From assembly GCA_030268105.1 (NCBI GenBank), contig BSDZ01000011.1, forward strand, positions 682,001 to 746,000: a stretch of 64,000 nt of DNA, in the 5' to 3' direction. The notes beneath the pieces were generated by a model. That model did not search any database and was not told where the DNA came from. It saw nothing but the letters and a program-made list of their open reading frames with translations. The stretch's first letter is position 1. Each line of letters opens with the position of its first letter. The position numbers and the translations under genes are program-made. Below, piece by piece: positions 22,191-35,200 of the stretch. This DNA comes from Volvox africanus (taxonomy: Eukaryota; Chlorophyta; Chlorophyceae; Chlamydomonadales; Volvocaceae).

Positions 22191-25100
22191 GAACTTAATG
22201 AGATGTGGCGCTTACGGGTCGGATTTGGGCTCATTGACCCCTCGTGTGGTGAACCGGACGCAATAGAAAGCGCGGGACGGTTATTAGAGTCCATAGAGGG
22301 GGGGGCTTCAATCCGAACGGAGGGTCCGAGGCCAGCGCGCGAAAGAGGGAGCGACTGCCGCTTGTCCTGGTAATCGCCCGTAGAAAAGATGCATCCTCCA
22401 AGCCTAATGGGAACTGATGCACCCAATATAACCAAGGATCATTCCCTGGTTGATGAGATGGGTGATGAGATGATTTGGTTTATACCAATTTTACTGATAA
22501 TATATTCCCTGCCTGATTCCGCGCTGATTAAGCGCGGTGGAGTGGTGACGGTACGACAGTGGTCCAGAAGCCACGGCATTTAAGGCGGGATGATATTAAT
22601 ATTATTGTTTCTTTGCGTGTGTTGCTGCTGTTTTAAAATCATGAGAAACACATTGCCTCATTTTGACGATGATGATTTAGCGTCGTTGCATGGCAAGCGA
22701 ACGGCCCGCGTAGTTAAGCAGTCGGCATTCGCAGAATGGCGCTGCGCGGTCATATGCCGTACGGGGCTCGATTTTATCTGCATGTAGAAATATAAGCTTG
22801 CATGCTTGAAGAAGTTTGAGTTCGAGTGTTCGTCATTTAATGATGTCTCCGTGAGCGCCTCGGCTTGCGGTGATATGTACTGCACGGTGCGGCGGGAGAT
22901 AGCCCCATCGAGGCATGTCAAGAAGACCCGAGACAACGGGTGATTTATACCAGATGGCCACCTTGAATCTGTTTCATATTGCGACTGATTGAATAAATTC
23001 ATTGGGTGCAAATGATGAGTGTCGAGAGTGCGTGCTTCACAAGAATGAGCTTGTCATGTGCAGCGAACGGCATCGCTGCGTCCACGACACTGGGGGTGTG
23101 GACTGATCGTCACGCCGCCAACGGAGCATGGCGAGCTGATGCATGGAGGGCGGGGGAGTACATGGGAGGCGGGGGCGGGGGAGTACATGGGAGGCGGGGG
23201 CGGGGCGGGGGAGTACATGGGAGGCGGGGGCGGGGCGGGGGAGTACATGGGAGGCGGGGGCGGGGCGGGGGAGTACATGAGAGGCGGGGGCGGGGCGGGG
23301 GAGTACATGGGAGGCGGGGGCGGGGCGGGGGAGTACATGGGAGGCGGGGGCGGGGCGGGGGAGTACATGAGAGGCGGGGGCGGGGCGGGGGAGTACATGG
23401 GAGGCGGGGGCGGGGCGGGGGAGTACATGGGAGGCGGGGGCGGGGCGGGGGAGTACATGGGAGGCGGGGGCGGGGCGGGGGAGTACATGAGAGGGCTTAT
23501 AACGGACAGCAGCTTTATGACACCAGTGGTGCGGCACGATTTGCAAGATCACCATCAATGGTGACCGTGCATATTATTACTTAGCAATTGATAGTAATGT
23601 GGATTCCACTGTGGTAGTTGGATTGTTGAGGCTCTGACCGTTATACCGCTGGCGGTTAGGAACTGTGCGGACGGAAAATAACCGTAATGGCGTCGGACGG
23701 GATGGGGTGGGGATCAGGATAAACGCATAGTTACGGTTTGGGAGGAAGAGCTCCATTTCTGCCACCGGCGAGGGTCTTTGGGGGTCCCTTCGGCTCTGTT
23801 CCAGATTTTCGGTCCTCCCTATTACTGTCCTGTTCCTGCAAGCGGGCTACTGGGTTCGGATACTGAATTTCTGTTTCGGGGATTTTGGTGCGGTCCGAGC
23901 CATCCGAAACAATTGCCGATATCTGGTCGGGGTCGGGGTCGGGGTAGCTCGTCTTCCGCGTTTCCGCTTGGAACCGGCTTAGCTGCTACACGGCTGGCGA
24001 AGTAACAAGGCTACATGGCAGGATGCTTAGGGTTCTTGTACGGGAAGGGAACAGGAATCATTAGCGATCCGGGAAGACCAGTCATGTGACTGCTCCACTG
24101 AGGTCCAAGTCATGCGCCGCAATGGAAGATCGGAAGGCCCCAACGCGGTGTACGTCGGGGCAAGCTTTCTGCTCCACGTATTACATGCGTTTCAACCGGC
24201 CGCTATTTCATTTCCTAAGGTGTTTTCCGCTTCCGCTGTACTCTGGATGGTACTAAAAATGTGAGCCGTAACAGCTTTTGCCATAACAAGGTCTTCTGTC
24301 AACAAGTCATGGCGGACGTCATTTAGTACCCCTAGAATGGGCCAAACTAACGTTACAAGATGACCGTATTGCGGTTGAAATATGCTTACTGGAGTCTTAA
24401 GTTGTAATGAGCGACTGTTGGCGGAGATACGTCCAGAATCGCGTTGCTTGGAGGACGGGGCCTGCCTGGCAAGGTACGAAAGCTGTACTGTTGCTTAGGA
24501 TATTGCACGCCCATCTGTACAGATGCCGTATTCCTTGGCTTCAAAGTACGAGTGTAGAGGTTGCACTTTCAATTAACGTTGGAAGTTCGGCATTACGTGT
24601 TTGCGATGTGCCGTGTCACGGTAGGTGGATTTTTGGCTTCAAATTTTATACCGCGTGCGAATGGCCGCTGAAAGCAGAACTGTGTAAGGACAGTCCGGCT
24701 GACATATCAGGTACGACTGCCCGCCGTAATTCGGGTTTGGTCCGCAAAACGTGACTGCCCCAATATATACCGTGACATTGCGGCTGCTGAGAGTTTTTTT
24801 AGTCCGTAATGTTGAAGCGTTTATCGCGGATAGTGCATTGAGCACGAATGCACGTTTTGTTAGCAGTTTCGGTGCATCCACCCTGGTGGCCACATCTTTG
24901 GCGAACTTTTGAGTGTCATTGGGATTTGTTTGAACGATTTCGTTGTTTCCCTCCATATTGTTGCATGTTCAGGATTCGGATCGGATCGCATAGCTTCTGT
25001 GTGACGCCCCATGTCACGGCAACCACCGCTCATTTGTTCGTTGGCTGTGGGACATGAGTGATACATTTGCCATAATCCAGTACGGTCGTAGCATTTGCCA

Positions 25101-26220
25101 ATTTTCCTAATTGCTGTGTGACAGTTGGGCGTGTTGGGACGGCAAGACAAACATGCACTGCACTGCGCACCAATAGCACTGTGTTTTGTCACTGGGATGA
25201 AGTAGAGTGGGTGATGAGCGGCACTAGGACATCCCGCTGCCTGTGACAGAAGAAAGTTTTCCGAAGGCTGATGGACCTTAGCGCCTGTTCGTACGAAGAG
25301 AAAAGTGAGGGCCGCACGTCCCACAACCCCATGAATCGATATGATGGCACGACTTGTCCAAATGCCGTCGCTTACGCGTTTTACATGTGGCCGGGCCACG
25401 GAGGTGGCGCATGTGTTTATCCTAATATTTACGAGATGTGGTTTGATATAATCCCAAGAGCAATTGTCCCTTGTAAAACCCTGCTAAGTGCGGAGTTAAT
25501 CCATTTCCTTCGTCGAACTGCGGTGTCGAACGACTTAACATCTACCTTGTTGTCTGGATTAGTTGTCATTAGTAGGGACTAGTAGGGAGTAATTGTCATT
25601 AGGGGAAGACTGGCACACTTTTTACGTGGTCGAAAGTTTATTGAAACCTCCTTAATGATTCGACAATTCAATATTATGTGTAGCATTCATTATCCGCAAT
25701 AATAATGATATAATCCTTACGCCCTGCCATGTATAATGTTGCTGGCGTTCGTGCTTCTGGGTAACTTGCCAACTTGCCACTCGCCTGCTTCGGACCACTC
25801 TCTAGTGGGCTCTCTGGTGCTCGTGCTTGTGCTCGTGCTTGTGCTCGTGCATTGTACCGTCATCTATTTTACTGCCACTCGTGTGACTCACCTCGAAACC
25901 ATGGCGGCGGTGCTAGGGCAGGCTTTCGTTTGATGTGCCAGCTTGGCTCGGTCCTATGGTTGTTTGTTTCATGTACAGATTGTAACGGTCAGTCTCAACC
26001 ACCGGTTACTGTGACGCAAACCGTATTGGACGCTCTCGTCATGTCCCCGCAATGCCTGTCGTCCCGAACCAGATTCCACTGCAACCTGCTCAGGATGAGA
26101 CCGATCAGCCACTCAACAGCCACTAAACAGCCAGTCAATGGACCCAAAGCTCGACAGAGAAAAAGCTTTCCCTAAGTCCTCTAGTCCCTAAGTCCCTAAG
26201 TCTGGATTACGGCCGTCGGA
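22191..26220. other. intergenic region between convergent genes
   Basis: Both flanking genes end here: the kinase at 22190 (+) and APC1 at 26221 (-). The stretch should contain both 3' UTRs. No TGTAA lies close to the kinase stop. A TTACA (TGTAA on the - strand) at about 25380 could end the APC1 transcript. A 30-bp minisatellite occupies 23151-23494. Open frames of 100-180 codons exist (for example 24860-25399, - strand), but they lack splice-bounded blocks, recognisable motifs and the local codon bias, so I do not call them genes. Confidence 0.45.
23151..23494 (+). repeat. 30-bp GC-rich minisatellite
   Basis: GAGTACATG recurs 12 times, at 23156, 23181 and then every 30 bases to 23481. GC-rich GGAGGCGGGGGCGGGG spacers separate the copies. 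Three units carry ATGAGA instead of ATGGGA (23271, 23361, 23481). Because 30 is a multiple of three and the unit has no stop, several frames stay open across it. The - strand frame reads a YSPAPPPPPM repeat that mimics an extensin-like protein, but there is no supporting flanking coding sequence. Confidence 0.93.
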
Positions 26221-29200
26221 TTACGTTGTGATCGCCGCCGCCAGCAGCAGCAGCACCTCATTCGACAAACCAGGCATCACGAGAGAGAGCAACGGCAGCA
26301 AAGCCCAAGATGACCGCACACCTAACCCTCCGCCACCTGCACCTATGCCAACAAGCCCAATTGCTCCGCTGCCACCTGTCGTCGGCAATGTCGCAGGCTG
26401 CAGCATTCCCCGTACTTGCTGCCACGCAGGCAGTGCGCGAAGCTGCGACAAGGCGGCGATCACGGTAGCCAGAGGTGGCAGGCCGTGGAGGGCCAGGCAG
26501 GCGGCCAGGTCCGCCTGAAGCTCGGCTTCAGAGGCAAGCTGGGAGAGACCTGTAAGACCCGCAACCAGGTGCAAACATTATCTTTCTGCGACCAGCATCC
26601 TGGCGGAAAAACTTTCGGTCAGCTGAGATTCGGCCAAGGCGAAAGGCACGTTATTAGAGGTCAGACAGTCCATGATAATACTCCAGAGAACTGGGCCATG
26701 ACGCTGCATGGAGCCATTGAATTAAGTGCTCGGAGACGTAGAATTAAGGAGCTCTAGGTACTATTGGGCCAGGTCAAAGCAGAGGATTGAAACACCCACT
26801 TTCTTCACCCAAAGTTGTCAAGCTCGCAACCAAACCCGGTCAGGAGCAACCCTAGATTCCACATGTCCACTAGGGGCCGCGGCCGAAAACCCACCTGGCA
26901 CGACGCAGTCAAAGTCGACGCTGCGCAACGTGCGCCCCCGCCGCAAATATACCTCCAGCGCGCTGCCGCTCCTGCTGCTGCTACTGCTGCTGCTACTGCT
27001 GCAGCCGACACGGCCCGCCGCAGCCGCAGCCGACACCACCGACGGAGCTATATTCGTTGCTGCCCCTTGTGGTGGCAACAAGCCCATGGGGCGCCAACGA
27101 CGATGCTGCAACGTGCACCACAAGCTGTCCAGGAATGCGGGCTGCATCAGCGGCCGCCACAGCGCCTGCTCGTCGAGGTCGACAAACACATCCCCAGCAG
27201 GGGCCGCTGCCGCTGCTGCTGCCGCTGCCGCCAACGGCCCGCTATAATAGGCACGTGCCAGCTGAAGCCCGCGCAGTGCTGTTGTCAGCGGCACTTGTCC
27301 CTCCGTCAGCAAGCTACCCGGGTGCATGGGTCCCTCTGCACTCGCAACAGATATGCGCCAGGGGTCGCTACGGCAGCCGGCGGTGCCAATCGCCCCTAGC
27401 AATCCATGGGAAAGAGGGCGGAATCGACCTTTGCCCAATTGGGCACATGGAGAGCTCCAGGATGCGGCTTGGTGGACCAGGCAATGAAGATTGAGGTACA
27501 TGGGCAGCGCGGCGGTCTTCTCGCCAGTTATGCACTCGTACAGAGCACTGTAGCAAAACGAGAGCAGGTCAGCGCCGTGGCGGCGGCGTTGGCGCCGCTG
27601 CCACTGCGACAGCCGTCGCTGCTGCTCCACATCGATGCCTTGTGCCGGCGGCGTGGCTGATACTGGCGCGAGGAGGACAATGCCCCGCCGGAAGCCTCCA
27701 GCAGTGACGTTTCCACTCTCGAAGGCAGCTTCTGTGTCCGCCTCTACTGCAATCCACAAATCCCGCATAGCCTTGATGTGCTGTGCAAATGCCATGATAG
27801 ACGGGTCTACTGAGAATGTGGCGCACAGATGAACCAGGTCGAAGCCTCCGCCACCTCTGGTTCTATCTCCATCGCCAATACCAGTGGGGGCACAACCGGC
27901 AGCTGCTCTTGCCGCATTGCCGCCCCCACTGCCGCTGCCTTCAGTCTGGTCATCTTCGCGGTCAGCCCGACATTGGTCTCGCTCGTGCTGGCCCTCAATT
28001 AAAGGAGGAGGTTCCATAACCTCTCCGCCACCGCCACCGCCACCGCCACCGTTACCAGCACTGCCACCGCATGGAGGTGAATACGGTCCCAGCGATGCCG
28101 CGCGGCGGTCACCGTGGCGGTCTGTGCACCAGTCAAGTTGACGGCGAGCCCCAAAGATCGCACCGCCACCACTGTTGGGTGACACGCCGGCAACCCCCGC
28201 AACATTCAAGGGGGTGGCTGCTTCAGCTCCGCCGGCAACAACAGCGGTCCGGCTGCGCGTGCCAGTGCCAGTGCATGGAGGAGAGTGCTCCAGGGGCATG
28301 CGCAGCAAACCCTGGTTATAGAAGGCGCGGGAGAGTAGGGAGCGGATACCCGAAGGATCCTGACTATAGCTCAGGGACCCAGCACGCTTCTTTACAAAGA
28401 GGAGCAGTTGCCGGTACACCGTCTCCAGAGCGCTGCAGCCGCCAGCAGTGGCCGCGGTGGGTGCACGCGCTCCTCGTGCAGTGTTGTGGAAAGGATCGCC
28501 GGCCGTAGCGGCCTGGGGCAACGATGTTGGCAGCGCGGCGGCGACACCAGAGGCGGGTGGCGGAGCCGCCCGAAGCCCCGCAACATTCATATTACACTCA
28601 GCCCAAGCGCCTCCGACTCGCAACGGGGTTGCAAAGGGAAACTGACCGTACGGTGTCTGGGATGGCGCCGAAGCAGCCAGTCCACCTGGCCCCGCTGCCG
28701 CTGGCGGGCCCTCCGAACTAATCGAATTGCTGCGAAAGAAAGGCGCTGCCGATGCTGATGCAGCCATGCTGTACGAGGCCGCGGCTGAGGTGCCGTCAAT
28801 GCCCGTGGTCCCCCGGGAACTCCAGTCTAGTTGTTGTGGCCAGTACCTGGGGCCGCGCACTGCAACCCGTATCGTCTGATGTGGCTCCGGTAACAGCGCC
28901 GGCGCAACACGCTCGTACGTTATCACCTGTCCGTTCTCCACGGCGAGCTGTTGTGACTGTCCAGCTGCCGGTTGCCCTGTGCCAGCCGCCGCTAGACCGC
29001 AAGCCGTGTTCATGAAGGGCGGCGTCGCTGCGCAGGATGTGCCAACTCTGATAGAGTCGGGCACATGCGGTGAGCCCATGGCACCGACGGCACCAGGGGA
29101 AGACTTAGGGACCGCAGCACCCGCAGCGTGTCCGGTGGTCCCGGCGGCAGTGGTGGCGGCTCGCAGAAGAGATGCGAGCCCCGGAGAATCACCTTCCAGG

Positions 29201-32200
29201 TGGAGCGCCTCGAGCATTGGCGGTGATCCTGGAGCACCGCTGGCAGTGGCGCCGGCCGCTGACCCCGTTCCCATAATCGGGGGAACACCGGCGTGCCCTA
29301 TGCTAGAGCGCAGATGAGCATCGGGCGACCAGGGAAGGTTGGCTTTCGTGGAGGCCTGAGCGTCAGCGGGCCGGGGGAGGAGAACAGGGAGGGGAGATGA
29401 GGCGCAAACGGGGAGGGCTTGTGCGTCGTGCAAAATTGTTTTTAACACATTCACGCCGCGAGGGACCTCTTCCCAACAAATGCACGTTAACTTCCGTTCC
29501 GCTAACTCCCCTTTTGTGAAATGCACTGTGCTGCCCAGTCTTTTGCGCCGACTTTGCTGACTCACGACCCATCACTTGATGAGGAGACTGTGAGAGACCA
29601 AGTACAAGGGGTGGGATGAACCCATTGGCATGAGGACATCTCAGAGATACGGCAGTCGCTGCCCGTCGGTAGGGCCTTATGGAAGCCACCACGCGCAATC
29701 CGCCACGCACAGCTCTTCCTCATGCATCTCCGAATTCCAGACCCGTACGTCAAACCCCCACTACGGCAACAATGAACCTGGATTGACAGCAGACCTAGCG
29801 CACCGCACCTTAAGAACCGTGTTGTCGTCAAGCATAACGTCGCCGCCCGCGACACCATCTCCATCGGTTCCCCCGTCGGCGCCGCTGCCCTGACCCGTCG
29901 GGCCGTTGCCCCTGGCTGCGGCGGCAGTGGATACTGCCGGCACCGATGGAGATGCCACCCTCGGTGGCGTCACCGTCAGCTGTAGCGGCACATAGACCAG
30001 CTGCTGCGAATCGATGTCCACAGCCTCCAAGCAACGCCGCCTGGCTGCCAGCACGTACAGGTGCCGAAACACCTGACATCACATCACAGGCCGCGTTGGA
30101 GAGATACGCGAGATGGGAAGCAAAGACATAAGACGATGGGTGAGATGGGTGGGCAAAGACATGGGGCGTATACTGCAGGAGACCAGGTGGTCAACCAGAA
30201 GATGACATAAGGTATACTAGCGGTGCCTGCTTTAAATATGTTGGTATCAGAAATAACTGCCTCTCAAGTGACTAAGCGGGCGTTGGGGACCCACACCGAG
30301 GCGGGAGAGAGGGGAGGTTGGTGCGCTGGCGTCGAAGCGAACGAACCCTCTCAGTCCACAACAGTAAAATCCGCTACGGTCGGCGACAGACGCCTGTGCA
30401 GACGTCTATGCATTCCTCCGTCGCGCTGATAGTCCCTAACCACAACGTCACGTAGTCATGTAGCCAGCCCCCAAACCAATCACCCGCCAACCCAGCAGGT
30501 TCTGCTTCCCCACCTGCAGGTGGCAGCGATTGTCTGTAGGCGTATGCGGCAGAGTGGGGAACAACGCCACCAACAGCGCCGCCACTGACGAGTTGGTCGT
30601 GGAGAAGGTGTGCGTGCCTAAGTATGTAGGGATAGGTGTAAGGTAGGGTGGGCTACAGAAATGTATATATAGCTGATGGACAATCTGTGTTTGTGTGTTT
30701 GTGTGTTTGTGTGTTTGTGTGTTTGTGTGTTTGTGTGTGGGTCAATGTATGAAGGGCACATGGACCAGCAACAAGGGACCAGCAACAAGGGACCAGCAAC
30801 AAGGGACCAGCAACAACAGCGTGAAGCTGGCGGTTAGGATGCGGAGTAGGAGTACAGCCCCATGTGTGAGGAACGACTTCAATGATGTCATAAGCATGGT
30901 TTACGAGGGAGAATGTGACATGGATCCAGGATCCAGGATCCAGGATTGGGTTCCCTTATGGTTCTGGGCAGCGGGAACTGGAACGCACAATAACATTATA
31001 AGGCCCATCATGCACGTCGTCCTGACCTTCCCTCCTCCCGTCCACCTCTCCACCCCATGCATTTGTACCACTTAAGTGATCAGTGTCCTCAAGGACACCC
31101 CTGCCTCCACCCCCGAACAGCGCGGAGCCGCATGGCTATCTATCATGCAACAAATGACAACCACGCAAATCCTGGGTGTATCAGCGCTGTTGTTGCATGC
31201 ATCAAGAGCCTTCCTCACACCCTTACTGCACTCACGGGCAAGAAGTCGACCCCGTTCCCCCCTGGCCGAGTGCAGCTTGATAAAAATGAATCATCTTTTC
31301 CTCATCGCCGCCCCATCCTCGCACTCACCCGCACCCAGGAACAGGAACCCCAGCGCCAAACTGACAGCGCAATGCGCGCCGTAGCCCACCCCCAAGCTGT
31401 GCAGCACGTGATGGTGGGTAGGGTGGCGTCGGTTGCTAAGCGCCTGAAGCAGATGGAAGGTGGGCAGATGGCCTGAGGAGGAGCGCACGGAAGATGGGGA
31501 ACGGCGAGGAGGAATGATAGGCGGGCCGGAGGGCAATGGGAAAACAGCGAAGGCTGCAAACAGCTCCCACCAGGGAGCTTCCAACAAGCTCCAACGCATT
31601 GAAATGGAGTTCCTGTAAGCCCACAATTTCCTGAAGCCCCCCTCCTCTTGACGCTCTCCTTCCTTAACCTGGATCTCCCCAACCCCTTCCCATCCTCACA
31701 CAGCGTACCCGTGCCAGCCATCACCACACTGAGTGCCAGCACCACCACATTCAGCGCCGCCTCCAAGGGGGCCCGGTCCAGCCGCCCCACTGCCGCCGCG
31801 CCGCCGCCTGATACCTGACCAGCCCCCGTCACCACCGCCGCACCGCCGCTGGCGGTGGAAGACGCCGCAACCTCGGGTAACCGCCTCTTGGCCGCCAGCA
31901 GCGCCAGGGCCACCCAGCGGAGCGTCTCGTAGGCTCGACTGTTGGCACTGCCTGCACGTCGTGTGATTGCGGGACGGCGGATAATACGACTTTCGACGCA
32001 GTGAAACCAATGACAATATACAGGAGGAGCACCCATATTGACGGCAAATTCAAGGCGTCCGAGAGGAGGGACAGCAGGTAAAGAGACTAGAGAGGAGAGG
32101 GAGGAGAGCGCGAGGGCGTGCTCTGAACGTGGGATAGGCGGCAAAGCCTGTTTCTGTGGCCTGCGTCCTCCTGGAGGGCTTCATTGAGCCTGCCGAGTCG

Positions 32201-35200
32201 CACGCGCGGCTTCCGTCACCACCGGGACCCGGGCTTACCTACCGGACAGCGTATATAGCCTTTTTCTGTGCTACACTGTCAGACCCTCAGGGACTGGGTT
32301 CGTCGGATTTCTTTAAGGGAACGATTTGTCCGTTTCGGGAGGCTTTGGGGAGGTGAACAGAGGCGCCGGATACTTTGACGCGAAATGGCCTGCGGGGTAG
32401 ACACTCATATCTTTCCTGCTTGCGGAAGGGATATGGGCGCAAGGAAGAGGCCTAGCAAAGCAGCCAGCGGCCGCTGGCGTTGTCAACAGGGCTGTGGCTC
32501 GCGGCTAGGACGGGCAGGACTCGCGTAATGATGCCCGACATCGTCCACCAGGATTGCACACTGAGTCGCAAGACAAGAGGAGAGGAGGGCATCGAGAGGC
32601 CGTACCCCTGAGGTAACCTTTGCAGCCACGGCCTGGACACTCGTGCCTTCCAGAGGCACGGAACGGAGGAATGGGGAACGGAGCAATGGGGAAGTTACCT
32701 TCCCCATTGCTCCGTTCCTCAACTCTTCCCCCATTGAATCCCGGAACTGGATCGGATAAATATCTAGTCCAATCGCGCCACTGCCGCCCGGGTATCAGAC
32801 AACCCGCGCCTCTGTTGCCAATACCCTCACCACCCGCCCAACCACTAACGCCGACCCACCCGCATACTTGAGGCCCATGGCCAGACACAGCCCCGACAGC
32901 GCCGAGACGTGCGCCAGCGCCACTGCGTGCACGTCGCTGCTGTGGTAGCTTCCGCCGCCACCGCGGAGGCCATCCCCAACACCCCGCGCCCGTCCAGTTG
33001 GCCCCCCCATGGCGGCACCATGCAGCTGGGCCACCACTCTGTCCACCAGACGCTCCAGGGGACCCTTGGGAGGTAAGGACATGTAGGCATGTCAACGGAC
33101 TTGATTGAAGTTAGGTATAGAGTAAAGCTTGGAAAGGATGAACCACGGCGGTAAGGAACGGCGACGTTGAATTGTGACTTTGTATTGTGGCCTTGCATTG
33201 CGAAGCAGCAGACAGGCAGTATGCGAGGGGCGGACACTCATGTGGACATGTGGAGCATCCACCAGTTACAGTTAACTGCCCTTTCTGGGCCGCTTCTTCC
33301 TTCCTTGTCCTCCGTGCCAGCCTCACCCTGAACAGCGGCGCCATGTTCATCTCCACCCAATCCTCCGACGGCTCGATCGCGTCCCACATCACCAGCGCTC
33401 GGCCCAACGCCCGCAGCGTTATGCAGTCCGGGCGCACGCAGTCCAGGCCGAAGGGCGTATCGGGCAGCTGGAAGCGGCCGGCAATGGCGGCGTTATTGGT
33501 GCGAAGGTACATGAGTGCCAGCGCCACGGTGGCGGCAGGGGAGGTAATAGACAAATTGAGCATGTTGTCAGGCTCCAGAACCACCTGGAGATGAGACAGG
33601 GGGGGCAACAGAGTTCAGGAGGAGGACGCCAACATGCCAATATGGCTAACATGCCAAAAGCTGTAAAAAAACGAGTACTATTACTACAAGGAACTGGAAT
33701 ACAGAGTTATTTCATTCAGACAATAGGGCGTAGGAAAGGGAAAAAGCAGGGAGGAGAAATGGTGGTAAAAAGAGCAAAGGAGCAGGCCATCGGATCTGGA
33801 TGCATGGTGTGTACTGGCGGGTCGGGTCGAGCGTGTTGCCCAGAACCACAGCCTCTGTTCGCTGATCCTCATGATAACCTGGGGAAGCAACGCGCTCATC
33901 CCATTCTCGAGCCTCACCAATGCCGCCCCTTGCCCGTTTCCAGCCACGCCGCTTGAGGCTCCATCTCCGATACGCGCAGCCGCGGGTGTACTGAGGGCCG
34001 CGGGCCCGGCAGGGTCGCCTCCCCACAGCGCCGCTGCATGGCCCAGCTTAGCCCCCCCTGGACCCGGACCGAATACACGGTCCAGACCCGAGGAGCCCCC
34101 GGCGTAGAAGTGGCCCCCGCCCAGGGCGCCCGACAGGCCACCTGCGCGACGCGCTGCTGCTGAGGCGTCCGTGCTGCCCAACATGTAATACCTGCCGGAA
34201 TCGGTGCGGACGCGGTTCAGGAGAGCGGCGTGTGGAAGAAAGTGCTTGGAGGGACGAAAGTGCTATGCGGAATGCGGAAATGACGTTTTGGAATGGAGCG
34301 CGGGTAAAGGGGTGACCAGGGATGAATGCCTGATGAATGGATCATTTCGTTGGGGAATTCGTTGGGGAATTCGTTGGGGAATGGTGACTGCTCGCACACG
34401 GCTCGCACCTCCAGAAACGCATCCTGGGGCTTGGGTGCATCTATCGCCAGTCCCGGCCGTAGAGGCAGGTCACACAACCAATACCTCTTTCATTAACGAG
34501 ATGCCCGTCTGCGCTCGATGAGCACTCAGTCCTCAAAACAACAGAATATATGATAATCGAACAGACATATGCCGCAACTTCCCTCCCTTTACCTCTTCCC
34601 ACACACATGCAATCCCCTACAGAAGACATTCCACGACTTCCAAAGCCACCATCTGACCCCTTACGTCAGCCGCTCCTCCAGCTGCAGATCCGCCAAACCA
34701 GCCGCTGATCTGCTGCCTCCTAGCCCCAGCACCACCATGCCAAGCGCCAGGCCCGCTGCAAGGGCATATCCCTCCCGGTCATGGGTGACCGCAAGTGGCG
34801 ACGTCCCCGGGGGCAACGACGCGCCGCCAGGCACGCTGCCGCCGCCGAGGCCACCACCCCCCGCACCCTGACCATCTGCCGCGAAGGCGGCAGCAGCGGC
34901 GGGACTGAGGGGCCGACGACCGATTTCTTCCACCAATGTTTCCGCCATAACGCGGTGGGCACTGCCCTCATATAACAGACCTACGCCCATGAGCGCTGCG
35001 GCCTGCAGGGCAAGATGTGAGACATGTGAGACATGTGAGACATAAGCGAGGCGAAAGGAGACTAGGAAAAACAACAGACCCAGCACCCAAAACTGAGGCC
35101 AACAAAATGGTCCATATTTGAGCAGATGGATGGTGACACGGACAGACAGACAGGCAATGACGGCCACAACACCAACTAAAATCCAATGTCACCTGGAGGG

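Noticed and set aside
23037..23584. Extensin-like YSPAPPPPP or Gly-rich frames across the 30-bp minisatellite.
   Set aside because: The unit length is a multiple of three and has no stops, so openness is automatic. No coding flanks, introns or signal peptide are visible.
27000..29565. Many + strand frames across APC1 exon 21 (for example 26815-27399, 28071-28508).
   Set aside because: They are shadows of the long GC-rich - strand exon, which carries conserved APC1 blocks and correct splice phases.
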